Origin: Clostridia bacterium
Lineage (GTDB): Bacteria; Bacillota; Clostridia; TANB77; CAG-465
Length of the DNA stretch: 58,789 bases
Direction of reading: 5' to 3'
Assembly: GCA_017626395.1 (NCBI GenBank)
Contig: JAGAIU010000059.1
Coordinates: 1 to 58,789, forward strand
Position numbers and translations under genes: made by a program. Numbering within the stretch: position 1 is the stretch's first letter; each line of letters opens with the position of its first letter. Below the pieces are notes generated by a model. The model was not told the origin of the DNA. It did not search any database and worked only from the letters and a program-made list of their open reading frames with translations. Shown piece after piece: positions 8,494-15,921 of this stretch.

Positions 8494-9115
8494 AAGAGGC
8501 AGGAAATCAGAGAATTTACAAATAGCACCGGCAAATTTTCTGATTATCTGTGAAGGTATTCAAACAGAACCTAATTATTTTAATGGATTAAAACATGAAA
8601 TTAATAAAAAATATGGAAGAAAGGTAGATGTACTTATTCCTAGTATAGATGTAAAAGGGACAGGAATGAATACAGTTAGTTTGATTAATTATGCTGAAAG
8701 AGTAGTTAATCAAGCAAATAAAATGTATGGACAAGTTTGGGTAGTTTTTGATAAAGATGATTACGCAGATAATCAATTTAATGCAGCAATTCAAGAATGC
8801 GATTACAATGTGGCTTGGTCTAATCCTAATTTTGAACTTTGGTTGTTAGCACATTTAAAGAGAGTAACTAGATATATATCAAAAGATGAGATTTTAAAAG
8901 AACTAGAAAAAGAGTTTCGAAAGAATGGCTTGGGAGAATATCAAAAAAATGATGATGAGATATTTGAAAAGTTAGCAAAAGATGGAAAAATACATACTGC
9001 AATAGAAAATTGTAAGCAGATGGAAAAATTAACAAAAGAAAATAAAAAATGTTCTGAAAAAAATCCTACTACTATGGTTTATAAAATAGTAGAGAATTTA
9101 GAAGAGTATTTATAA
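8471..9115 (+). CDS. RloB-family TOPRIM protein
   Basis: This 214-residue protein has the hallmarks of the RloB family. A basic N-terminus is followed by NFLIICEGIQTEPNYF with the TOPRIM-type Glu, then VWVVFDKDDY supplying the Asp cluster, then NPNFELWLLAH, a signature of RloB and related proteins. A charged, helical C-terminal region completes it. TOPRIM partners of AAA15 ATPases act as nucleases or toxins in systems such as PARIS and OLD-like cassettes. The start overlaps the 3' end of the ATPase gene by 23 bases. The direct target (DNA or tRNA) cannot be read from the sequence. Confidence 0.85.
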   Translation: MKEKKVVKRGRKSENLQIAPANFLIICEGIQTEPNYFNGLKHEINKKYGRKVDVLIPSIDVKGTGMNTVSLINYAERVVNQANKMYGQVWVVFDKDDYADNQFNAAIQECDYNVAWSNPNFELWLLAHLKRVTRYISKDEILKELEKEFRKNGLGEYQKNDDEIFEKLAKDGKIHTAIENCKQMEKLTKENKKCSEKNPTTMVYKIVENLEEYL

Positions 9116-9154
9116 TAAAAGAATTAATAAGAAAATCTGAGGAGAAAAAACTAA

Positions 9155-9868
9155 ATGGAACAAAATAAAAAGGAAATAATAAAAATATATACTTTGATAA
9201 AAGGAATATATCAAGGAATAAAAGAATCAAATTATGAATTGGTTGATGAAAGTACATACGAACAATATAATTCATTAATTAATGTAATATATAAAATAAC
9301 AAGTGATGATTATTTTAAAATGCTAATGATAGGACTTGAAGATACAGACGAGTATGGAGGCGAAAGTAAATGTGCTAAGTATTTATTTTTGACAAAAATA
9401 ATTCCTGCTAAAGATTACATAAATGATATTTATATTGACACGAAAGAAGAGATAATACAAAAAGTAGGCGCTTTATATAATTCTATTGAAGATACACAAT
9501 TACAAAAAAGATGTGGAGATATTCTATTAGAAGCTTCTGGTGCTTTTGACAGAGTAATTAACCAAGCCACTCAAGTTCTTGAAGATAGAATAAAAAAGAA
9601 AGCGGGATTAGAAAAGACTAATTTGATAGGTTTACCATTAGTATCAAAAGCTATTCATAGTAAATTAGAGCATACAATATTAAAATTTAATGAAAATCCG
9701 GATATTCAGGAACATTACGCTTCATTATTTAAAGGAATTATAGGTGTATATAGAAATTCTACTCATCATGGCTTGGAATATGAATGTTCTAGAGAAGAAG
9801 CATTAAAATTTTGTTCATATATAGATTTATTGCTGAAAGAAGTAGATAAATCTGAAAAAATAATTTAA
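9155..9868 (+). CDS. TIGR02391-like protein with HEPN-type RNSTHH motif
   Basis: About 237 residues. The C-terminal third resembles TIGR02391 (Ymh-like) proteins: a helix with LVSKAIHSKLEH, then FKGIIGVYRNSTHHGLEYE, then a long helix ending KFCSYIDLLLKEVD. The R-x4-H spacing in RNSTHH fits the catalytic motif of HEPN ribonucleases. The N-terminal ~120 residues are helical and unrecognised. It begins 40 bases after the RloB gene behind GAGGAGAAAA, with no terminator between, so it is the third gene of the operon. It may be an RNase effector or a regulator of the pair. Family assignment is moderate; the defence role is inference. Confidence 0.6.
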   Translation: MEQNKKEIIKIYTLIKGIYQGIKESNYELVDESTYEQYNSLINVIYKITSDDYFKMLMIGLEDTDEYGGESKCAKYLFLTKIIPAKDYINDIYIDTKEEIIQKVGALYNSIEDTQLQKRCGDILLEASGAFDRVINQATQVLEDRIKKKAGLEKTNLIGLPLVSKAIHSKLEHTILKFNENPDIQEHYASLFKGIIGVYRNSTHHGLEYECSREEALKFCSYIDLLLKEVDKSEKII

Positions 9869-9887
9869 TATATTTTTTTAATACATA

Positions 9888-9916
9888 AGCAGGCAATTTT
9901 ATTTGCCTGCCTTTTT
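9888..9916 (+). terminator. Terminator of the defence operon (copy 1 of a repeated hairpin)
   Basis: AGCAGGCAA / TTGCCTGCC-type hairpin (stem GCAGGCAA with TTGCCTGC, loop TTTTA-type) followed by T5. The same ~25-base hairpin recurs after the hicB remnant at about 11383. Confidence 0.85.
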
Positions 9917-9992
9917 AGAATGTATAATATATGATTTGTAATTGAAGTATGATATAATATTGATGATAATTTGTATTTAAGGGGGAATAGTT

Positions 9993-10187
9993 ATGCGTAA
10001 TCCAGAAAGAATAGATGTATTTTGTAATGAACTAGCAAAAATATGGAAAGAAAAATGTCCAGATTGGAGATTTGGACAATTAATGGTAAACGTATTAAAT
10101 TCTTTTCCAAAAGATCCTTTTTTTTATGAAGAAGAGGAAACATTAAAAGAATTTAAAAAGTTTTTTGGAATTAATGAAGAAGAATAG
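9993..10187 (+). CDS. Small conserved hypothetical protein (64 aa)
   Basis: This 64-residue acidic protein begins MRNPERID and contains WKEKCPDWRFGQLMVN and KDPFFYEEEE. Small Firmicutes proteins of this kind, with an R-x-x-R-I start, a P-D-W-R-x-G-Q core and a D-P-F-Y/F-x-E-E end, are widespread in accessory DNA and uncharacterised. A GGGGGAA ribosome site lies 8 bases upstream and TATAAT at 9954-9959 is a likely -10. It stands alone between two terminators. No function can be assigned. Confidence 0.7.
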   Translation: MRNPERIDVFCNELAKIWKEKCPDWRFGQLMVNVLNSFPKDPFFYEEEETLKEFKKFFGINEEE

Positions 10188-10192
10188 ATAAT

Positions 10193-10233
10193 AAAAAAAG
10201 AGCTAATTACTTTAAGTAACTAACTCTTTTTTT
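10193..10233 (+). terminator. Imperfect hairpin terminator
   Basis: AAAAAAAGAGCTAATTACTT and AAGTAACTAACTCTTTTTTT form a long stem with two mismatches, A-rich on the left and T-rich on the right. It lies just after the 64-aa gene and can also serve the reverse strand. Confidence 0.7.
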
Positions 10234-10379
10234 CTATATTCTTAATAGATATTAATTATTTATCTATATATAATACATAGCATTATCATGTTATATCTCA
10301 TAAATAAAATTAATTAATAAGAATAAATATTAATAAATAGAAATTATAGTATATATGTGTTATAAATAAAAAAATAACA
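10234..10379. other. Intergenic stretch without visible features
   Basis: AT-rich DNA between the terminator and the reverse 58-aa gene. I see no frame, hairpin or promoter I would defend. Confidence 0.5.
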
Positions 10380-10556
10380 TTACCAACATTTTTCAAGTTG
10401 ATCTGCAGTATAAGAATCTACATATTGACCATCTTTTAGTGATACCATATATAAGTTTCCATTTTTGTCAATAATATAACCTTCTTGCTCTCTATATTTT
10501 ACTCTAACTTTATCTCCAATTTGAAATTCATCATTATTTGAACTAAAAAATCCCAT
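10380..10556 (-). CDS. Small SH3-like hypothetical protein (58 aa)
   Basis: This 58-codon gene has an excellent ribosome site (AGGAGG 7 bases before the ATG at 10556). The product starts MGFFSSNNDEFQIGDKVRVKY and continues with EGYIIDKNGNLYMVSL and YVDSYTADQLEKCW. The pattern of 'x-x-G-D-x-V-x-V', a turn, two more short strands and a final 'D-Q-L-E' looks like a small SH3/KOW-type beta barrel. No exact family is recognised. It runs opposite to its neighbours and is divergent from the hicAB remnants. Confidence 0.7.
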   Translation of the reverse strand: MGFFSSNNDEFQIGDKVRVKYREQEGYIIDKNGNLYMVSLKDGQYVDSYTADQLEKCW

Positions 10557-10634
10557 AAGAAAACCTCCTGAATTTATATAAGCATTATATCATAAATAAT
10601 TTAATATTAAAATCAGTAATGTATAAAGCAAATA

Positions 10635-10670
10635 TTGAAATAAATTTAATTAGCATACGTATAAATACGT
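10635..10670 (+). promoter_or_regulatory. hicAB promoter with palindromic operator candidate
   Basis: TTGAAA at 10635-10640 and TATAAA at 10660-10665 form a promoter-like pair with a long 19-base spacer. A perfect inverted repeat ACGTAT-AA-ATACGT at 10657-10670 overlaps the -10 box. HicB antitoxins commonly repress their own promoter by binding such palindromes, so this is a candidate operator (inference). Confidence 0.5.
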
Positions 10671-10703
10671 GTTATGAAATATTTGAGGAGGGAATAATAA
10701 ATA

Positions 10704-10880
10704 ATGTATTCAAAAGAATTAGTAAAATTATTACTCAAAGATGGCCGGCAAATAGTTAGTCAAAATGGTTCCCACCTTAAACTAAAGAAAAAAGAGAAAA
10801 CGGAAATTGTTCCAATGCATAATAAGGAATTAAAAAAAGGCACTCTATAAACCATCTTGAAAAGGAGTGGGCTCAAATAA
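10704..10880 (+). pseudogene. hicA: HicA toxin with in-frame stop
   Basis: AGGAGG then ATG at 10704 begins MYSKELVKLLLKDGRQIVSQ, and the HicA core G-S-H with the catalytic His is present at residues 22-24. The frame reads NKELKKGTL and then hits TAA at 10848-10850. Past it the same frame reads TILKRSGLK and stops at 10878, which is exactly the normal HicA C-terminus (family consensus KKGTLxxILKQAGLK). One substitution, for example AAA to TAA, therefore explains the break. As it stands only 48 residues are made, lacking the last helix. The usual Trp after DG is also Arg. Probably inactive. Confidence 0.85.
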
Positions 10881-10935
10881 AGCCCTTCCTAGAGTCTTTT
10901 TTTGAATATATATTTAATAAAAGGAGGTCTTTTAA

Positions 10936-11334
10936 ATGAAAAAGTTTTTATATCCAGCAAAAATTATAAAAAATCCAGACAATAGTTATACTGTTGATTT
11001 AATTGATTTAGTTGGGTGTACTACAGAAGGAGAAACTTTAGTTGAAGCTTTAGAAAATGCACAAGAAGCAATAGGATTATTTTTAGAGGATTTAAAGGAA
11101 GAAGAGTATCCAAAAGCAACTATTCCATATAATCATATTAAATTAAATGAAAATGAATTTATAACTATAATTGATTTTGATATTGATGAATATAGAAGAA
11201 AGTATGATAGTAAGGCGGTAAAGAAAACGTTAACAATACCTAATTAGTTAAATACTAAAGCAGAAGAAAAAGGACTAAATTTTTCACAAGTTCTACAATT
11301 TGCTTTAAAAAAAGAATTGAATATTGATTTTTAA
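10936..11334 (+). pseudogene. hicB: HicB antitoxin with in-frame stop at the conserved Trp
   Basis: AAAGGAGG precedes the ATG. The first 103 residues are a good HicB RNase-H-like domain: FLYPAKIIKNPDNSYTVDL, then VGCTTEGETLVEALENAQEA. The frame reads KKTLTIPN and meets TAG at 11245-11247. Beyond it the same frame continues LNTKAEEKGLNFSQVLQFALKKEL to TAA at 11332. The family consensus is TIPKWLNxxAEEKGINFSQVLQEALK, so the Trp codon TGG has become TAG. The lost part is the DNA-binding/dimerisation helices. The partner-binding domain alone could still be made. It lies 55 bases after the hicA remnant, in the usual toxin-antitoxin order. Confidence 0.85.
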
Positions 11335-11381
11335 TAATAAATAATTTATAATATTGATGAATACATTATTGATAAATAGAT

Positions 11382-11412
11382 AAGCAGGCAATTTTATTTG
11401 CCTGCTGTTTTT
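11382..11412 (+). terminator. Terminator after hicB (copy 2 of a repeated hairpin)
   Basis: ATAAGCAGGCAATTTTATTT then GCCTGC and T-rich DNA: the same hairpin as the one ending the ATPase-RloB-HEPN operon near 9888, identical over about 25 bases, while the flanks differ. Confidence 0.8.
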
Positions 11413-11450
11413 GTATGTTAAAAATTGTATTTGAAGATTAGAATTAAAGC

Positions 11451-11492
11451 AAAGAAAAAGAAGATAGATTTGGAACCATCTTCTTTTTCTTT
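11451..11492. repeat. Perfect 15-bp hairpin, bidirectional terminator candidate
   Basis: AAAGAAAAAGAAGAT (11451-11465) pairs perfectly with ATCTTCTTTTTCTTT (11478-11492) around a 12-nt loop. The purine/pyrimidine arms give an A-rich left and T-rich right flank, so it could terminate either strand. No gene ends right beside it. Confidence 0.6.
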
Positions 11493-11671
11493 AGAACAAT
11501 TTGTTTTAATAAGAAATGAACACATGACTAATATTACACTGTCATTATAGCATTTTAAATTGAAAAAATCAATACATATATATTAATTTATATAAGTCTT
11601 TACTTTATTAATTAAATATTGTTTTGAATTTTAATAAAAATTTCTACAATTTAGCGAATATTTTTATGCAC
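11493..11671. other. Intergenic stretch without visible features
   Basis: Very AT-rich, no frame or hairpin that stands out. It separates the hairpin at 11451-11492 from the reverse YgjV-like pseudogene. Confidence 0.4.
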
Positions 11672-11889
11672 TTATTTAGTGTTTTTTTTATTTAATTTTA
11701 TTAGTTTATATGTATGTACAAAAAATAAAGCACCATTTAAGAACAAACACTAAATGCATTAATTAAAATACCATATATAACAAATAATAATGCTCCTATT
11801 ATATTAATTATTCTAATTTTCTTTTCACCGTTCATAACAAATGAAATTAAAACAATAACACTTGCTATAACGCCTATTATTTCATACAT
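11672..11889 (-). pseudogene. YgjV-like small membrane protein, frameshifted
   Basis: On the reverse strand, AAGGA then ATG at 11889 begins MYEIIGVIASVIVLISFVMN, continues GEKKIRIINIIGALLFVIYG and INAFSV, and then reads CS and stops at 11737. If one G is restored (TGT to TGG T) the frame continues WFLNGALFFVHTYKLIKL to a stop at 11672. That restored C-terminus fits the YgjV-type family (three short membrane helices, with 'R-x-I-N-x-I-G' and a final 'N-x-x-Y/H-x-Y-x-L'). A single-base deletion therefore broke the gene. A Met at 11898 is also in frame but has no spaced ribosome site. Confidence 0.75.
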
Positions 11890-11899
11890 CTTAATCATT

Positions 11900-12098
11900 C
11901 CTTAAAATATGTTCAATGTGCTTATTATATAACTGTGTATATAAAAGAACAATTATTTATAAAAATAAAATTTAAAAATATATCAGCTAAAAAGTCCTAT
12001 ATAGTTTTTCACTTATATTAAAAAGTAATATATTAGAGAAAAAATAAAGCTGAAAATATTAAATTCATTTACTTTTAATAATATATTTTTATATAATA
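11900..12098. other. Intergenic stretch without visible features
   Basis: AT-rich sequence upstream of the response-regulator remnant. I see no coding frame; only an isolated TTCAT at 12064 resembles the repeats nearer the promoter. Confidence 0.4.
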
Positions 12099-12099
12099 A

Positions 12100-12132
12100 G
12101 TTCATTTAAAGTTCATAAATATTTGGTATAAT
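12100..12132 (+). promoter_or_regulatory. OmpR/PhoB-type direct repeats at a promoter
   Basis: GTTCAT at 12100-12105 and GTTCAT at 12111-12116 repeat with an 11-base period. They end 11 bases before TATAAT (12127-12132), so they cover the -35 position. That is the usual geometry of boxes bound by OmpR/PhoB-family activators. The gene downstream is a broken response regulator, so this may be a relic autoregulatory site. Confidence 0.45.
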
Positions 12133-12198
12133 ATAAACAATTTTGGAAGAAAATGTAAAATTATTGTTTATATATGTACCTCAAGAGGTGATAAAAAA

Positions 12199-12366
12199 AT
12201 GTTTAATATTTTAGTAGTAGAGGATGATAAAAACTTAAGAAAGCTAATAACAATTTGCTTAAATAAAAATAATTATAATACATATGAGGCAACTAATGGA
12301 GTAGAAGCACTTCAAGTATTAGATTAACATTTTACATGTATTATCACCGATTTATCTAGATTCTAG
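12199..12366 (+). pseudogene. Response-regulator receiver domain remnant
   Basis: A GAGGTG ribosome site and ATG give MFNILVVEDDKNLRKLITIC and NGVEALQVLD, the first two-thirds of a receiver domain with the acidic pair E-D-D. A TAA at 12325-12327 stops it after 42 residues. The same frame continues with CIITDL, the strand that carries the phospho-accepting Asp (normally IITDxxMP), and then diverges to a stop at 12364. The effector domain is absent. It is therefore a truncated, non-functional regulator, probably of OmpR type judging from the repeats upstream. Confidence 0.75.
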
Positions 12367-12394
12367 TAAAACAATAAAGGGAAATAGTAAAGAG

Positions 12395-12505
12395 ATGATG
12401 GAAAAAGATTATGAGCAAAAGAAACTTGCATATGAAAAAGCATATAATAAAAAATTAGACTATATTTTTGAAATAGAAGATATAGCGGGTTTGGTAAAAA
12501 AATAA
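12395..12505 (+). CDS. Short acidic/basic helical ORF (36 aa)
   Basis: AAAGAG then ATGATG begins a 36-codon frame MMEKDYEQKKLAYEKAYNKK ending DIAGLVKK. The frame is open about 25 codons further upstream, so this may be the tail of a deleted gene joined to the response-regulator remnant. No family recognised. Confidence 0.25.
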   Translation: MMEKDYEQKKLAYEKAYNKKLDYIFEIEDIAGLVKK

Positions 12506-12561
12506 TGAAAAATGTAGTATTTCTTAGTATAATATAGTATAATCTAACTGGAGGGATTAAC

Positions 12562-12927
12562 ATGAAAAACGAATTAAAATTAAAAAGATGTCTTAGATGT
12601 GGAAATGTAGTAAGAGCAAGTTTAAATAGCCCAGTTATTTGCTGTGGAGAAAAAATGGTAGATATAGTAGCAAATAGTGTGGACTGTGCAATAGAAAAAC
12701 ATGTTCCAAATTATGAAATAGTAGAAGATGAAGTATATGTAACTGTAAATCATGTAATGGAAAAAGAGCATTATATTGAATGGTTATGTTTAGTAGCAGA
12801 TAACAAAGAATATATGGTAAAATTATATCCAGAACAAGAAGCAGTTGCAAGATTTCCATATATAAAAGGTTCAACACTTTATGCATATTGCAATAAGCAT
12901 GGACTTTGGAAAACAGAAGTTGAATAG
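12562..12927 (+). CDS. dfx: Desulfoferrodoxin (superoxide reductase)
   Basis: This 121-residue protein reduces superoxide to hydrogen peroxide without making oxygen, an anaerobe strategy. The N-terminal desulforedoxin-type iron site shows CLRCG and ICCGEKM (Cys4). The catalytic site ligands are visible as KHVP, then VNHVMEKEHYIEW supplying two His, then CNKHGLWK giving the Cys and last His. The usual HPM is HVM here. Size fits two-iron (class I-like) enzymes. The ATG follows GGAGGGA by 7 bases, TATAAT lies just upstream, and a terminator follows, so it is a single-gene unit. It marks the return to ordinary chromosomal genes. Confidence 0.9.
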   Translation: MKNELKLKRCLRCGNVVRASLNSPVICCGEKMVDIVANSVDCAIEKHVPNYEIVEDEVYVTVNHVMEKEHYIEWLCLVADNKEYMVKLYPEQEAVARFPYIKGSTLYAYCNKHGLWKTEVE

Positions 12928-12938
12928 ATAAATTAATG

Positions 12939-12968
12939 TAAAGTGGTAATTATGCCACTTTATTTTTT
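12939..12968 (+). terminator. Terminator after desulfoferrodoxin
   Basis: TAAAGTGG / CCACTTTA, an 8-bp perfect stem with an 8-nt loop, then six T. Confidence 0.9.
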
Positions 12969-13020
12969 ATACTCTCTTGAATAAACAAATGTTTTAATGT
13001 ATAATTGTGTTGGTGATATA

Positions 13021-15078
13021 ATGGAAAATATTAAATTAGATACAAGTGTTCAGTATATAAAAGGCGTAGGACCTAAAATGTATGAACTTTTAAATAAACT
13101 TGGAATATATACTGTTAAAGATTTAATAGAGTATTATCCAAGAGTATATGAAGATAGAACAAAGGTAACTTCTATAGATGAGTTTGTAAAAGACCAAAAT
13201 GTATTATTTTTTGGTACTTTAGTAAAACCAGTATCAGTGGTATATGCTAAAAGAAAAAAGATTATATCTACAGTTGTAACAGATGAAAGTGGTTCACTTG
13301 CTTTTTTAACTTGGTATAATCAAGTGTATATAAAAGATAGACTAAAAGAAGGTGAGACATATCTTTTCTATGGAAAAGTAGGTTCTGTTAGCGGAACAAG
13401 AGCAACACTAGATTCTTGTAGTATATATGATGTAGAACAATTAGATAAGATACAAGGATTATATCCAATATATAGTTTAACTGCTGGAATTACACAAAAT
13501 TATCTATTTAAAATAATAAATGAAATAATGGACAAAGATATTTTAGTAAGAGAAGTATTTAGTGAAGAATTTAGAAGAAAATATAGTCTTGCTGAAATAA
13601 ATTATGCAACACGTAATGTACATTTTCCAAAGTCTTTTGATATGGTAAATGTAGCAAGAAATAGAATAATATTTGAAGAATTATTTTTATTCCAACTTGC
13701 ATTAATGCACATGAAAGATTCAAATCTTGTTACAAATAAAACTAATGTATATAAAGATATGGATTGTAGTGAGTTTTTAAAAATAATTCCATTTGAACTT
13801 ACTAATGCTCAAAAGAAAGTAGTGGAGCAAATAAAAGGAGACTTAAGTTCAAATATTGTTATGAATAGACTTGTACAAGGTGATGTTGGTTCTGGTAAAA
13901 CAATGGTTGCAGCTATAGCAATGTATTTAGCTGTAAAAAATGGATATCAGGCTGCTTTAATGGCACCAACTACAATACTTGCTAATCAACATTATTTAGA
14001 ATTATCTGGATATTTTGAAAAGCTAAATATGAATGTTGAAATTATTACTTCAAGTACAACTAAAAAACAAAAAGAAAAGATAATTGAAAGATTAAAAAAT
14101 AAAGAAATAGATGTACTAATTGGTACTCACTCAATAATTGAAGATAATGTAGAATTTAACAACCTAGGGCTTGTTGTAACAGATGAACAACATAGATTTG
14201 GTGTTAAACAAAGAATGAAATTATCTTCTAAAGGTAATATAGTAGATACTTTAGTTATGACTGCTACACCAATACCAAGATCTCTTGCAATTATACTTTA
14301 TGGAGATTTAGACTTATCTATTATAGATGAATTGCCACCTGGAAGAAAACCAGTTGAAACGTGTGTAGTAAATGATTCATATAATCAAAGAGTATATAAT
14401 TTCTTAAGAAAACAAATAACTGAGGGAAGACAAGTATATGTAGTTTGTCCTTTAGTTGAAGAAAATGAAGAGTTAGATTTAAACTCTGTTGAAAAACTAT
14501 ATGAAGAATACAAACAAGAATTTAAAGATTTTAATGTAGAAATACTACATGGTAAAATGAAGAATAAAGAAAAAGATGCAATAATGCAAAACTTTAAAGA
14601 GAATAAAACAAATATCCTTATCTCTACAACAGTTATAGAAGTTGGAATAAGTGTGCCAAATGCAACGGTTATGGTAATAGAAAATGCAGATAGATTTGGT
14701 CTTGCAGCATTACACCAATTAAGAGGTAGAGTAGGTAGAGGAAGTGCGGCATCATATTGCGTATTAAAGAGTAATAATAAATCTCCAATAGCCAGAGAAA
14801 GACTAGACATAATGAGAAAAAGTAACGATGGATTCTTAATTGCTAAAAAAGACTTAGAACTAAGAGGTCCTGGAGATTTCTTTGGTATTAGACAATCTGG
14901 TATGCCCGAATTTAAGCTTGCAAATTTACTCACAGATACAAGAGTGTTAGAGCAAACACAACAAGCTGTAAAAGATATAATGGCACAAGATAAGCATTTA
15001 GAAATGGAAGAAAATAGGAACATTAAAGAGGCACTATTTGAAAAATATGGTGAACAATTAAGAAATATTGTAAGTTAG
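13021..15078 (+). CDS. recG: ATP-dependent DNA helicase RecG
   Basis: About 685 residues, the usual RecG length. It rescues stalled replication forks by branch migration. The N-terminal wedge domain begins with VQYIKGVGPKMYELLNKLGI, followed by an OB-fold segment. The helicase core has Walker A GDVGSGKT, motif II DEQH (a RecG feature instead of DEAD), TATPIPRS, and motif VI QLRGRVGRG; the C-terminal GPGDFFGxxQSG is also typical. The frame is open from 12997, but GGTGATATA places the start at ATG 13021. It ends 10 bases before the HD-domain gene, so the two are likely cotranscribed. Confidence 0.95.
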   Translation: MENIKLDTSVQYIKGVGPKMYELLNKLGIYTVKDLIEYYPRVYEDRTKVTSIDEFVKDQNVLFFGTLVKPVSVVYAKRKKIISTVVTDESGSLAFLTWYNQVYIKDRLKEGETYLFYGKVGSVSGTRATLDSCSIYDVEQLDKIQGLYPIYSLTAGITQNYLFKIINEIMDKDILVREVFSEEFRRKYSLAEINYATRNVHFPKSFDMVNVARNRIIFEELFLFQLALMHMKDSNLVTNKTNVYKDMDCSEFLKIIPFELTNAQKKVVEQIKGDLSSNIVMNRLVQGDVGSGKTMVAAIAMYLAVKNGYQAALMAPTTILANQHYLELSGYFEKLNMNVEIITSSTTKKQKEKIIERLKNKEIDVLIGTHSIIEDNVEFNNLGLVVTDEQHRFGVKQRMKLSSKGNIVDTLVMTATPIPRSLAIILYGDLDLSIIDELPPGRKPVETCVVNDSYNQRVYNFLRKQITEGRQVYVVCPLVEENEELDLNSVEKLYEEYKQEFKDFNVEILHGKMKNKEKDAIMQNFKENKTNILISTTVIEVGISVPNATVMVIENADRFGLAALHQLRGRVGRGSAASYCVLKSNNKSPIARERLDIMRKSNDGFLIAKKDLELRGPGDFFGIRQSGMPEFKLANLLTDTRVLEQTQQAVKDIMAQDKHLEMEENRNIKEALFEKYGEQLRNIVS

Positions 15079-15088
15079 GAGAAATAAA

Positions 15089-15862
15089 ATGATAGATATA
15101 GAAAAAGCTAAAAAAGAGTTTATAGAATATGTAAAACAATATGATATAAATAATGGTAGAATAAGATTAAAAATGACACATATTTTAAAGGTAGCAGAAG
15201 TATCAAGACTTATAGCTTCTAATTTGAATTTAAGTGAGGAACAAATAAATCTTGCTGAACTTATTGGTATATTTCATGATATAGGAAGATTTGAACAAAT
15301 AAGATTATATGATACTTTTAGTGATAAAGATTCAGGACTTGATCATGCTGCATATAGTGTTAAAGTATTATACGAAGATGGATTAATTAAAAGATTTTTA
15401 GATACAACTAAATATGATTATATAATAAAACAAGCTGTATATAATCATAATAAAGCTAAAATAGATGAAAGTGTAGAAGGTGAAGCATTAATTTTTTCTA
15501 AAATAGTAAGAGATGCAGATAAAGTAGATATCTACAGAGTAATAAATCAAGATGCAATGAGTGATGTTTTCTGGTATAAAGAATTTGAAAATTTAGAGAT
15601 AGGAGAACAAGTATTTAAAGAATTCAAAGAAGATCATTTTGTTAAATATAAAGATGTAAAAAATAATGCAGATTTAATACCTGTATTTTATGGTTATATT
15701 TTTGATTTTAATTTTCCATATGCTTTAAAGCTTATTCAAAAGAATGAGTATTTAGAAAACTTTGCATTAAGAATTAAAGAATCATTTAAAAGTGATATTA
15801 TAGATAGAAAAGTAGAGGAGATACTTGAAATTTGTAATAATTATATGAATAAAAATACGTAA
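15089..15862 (+). CDS. HD-domain phosphohydrolase
   Basis: This 257-residue protein carries a complete HD signature: His in MTHILKVAEV, HD in GIFHDIGRFEQ, a further His in YNHNKAK, and Asp in VRDADKVDIYR. HD enzymes hydrolyse phosphoester bonds in nucleotides or related compounds; the substrate here is not evident. A GGAGAAA ribosome site lies just after recG's stop. A strong terminator closes the pair. Confidence 0.85.
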   Translation: MIDIEKAKKEFIEYVKQYDINNGRIRLKMTHILKVAEVSRLIASNLNLSEEQINLAELIGIFHDIGRFEQIRLYDTFSDKDSGLDHAAYSVKVLYEDGLIKRFLDTTKYDYIIKQAVYNHNKAKIDESVEGEALIFSKIVRDADKVDIYRVINQDAMSDVFWYKEFENLEIGEQVFKEFKEDHFVKYKDVKNNADLIPVFYGYIFDFNFPYALKLIQKNEYLENFALRIKESFKSDIIDRKVEEILEICNNYMNKNT

Positions 15863-15884
15863 GGTTAAACCTTACGTATTTTTT
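15853..15884. terminator. Bidirectional terminator
   Basis: AATACGTAAGG / CCTTACGTATT around TTAAA, followed by six T, right at the stop of the HD gene. The A-rich left flank means it may also serve the reverse membrane gene. Confidence 0.9.
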
Positions 15885-15921
15885 GTTCTGTTTATGTTTT
15901 TATATTATTTTAGTTTATATA

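Noticed and set aside
1..12500. Prophage
   Set aside because: No capsid, portal, terminase, integrase or lysis genes are visible; only the Api92-like protein hints at mobile DNA.
14385..15023. 212-residue frame antisense to recG
   Set aside because: It lies wholly inside recG, which is certain; low-complexity Ser/Phe/Leu composition is typical of a shadow of AT-rich coding DNA.
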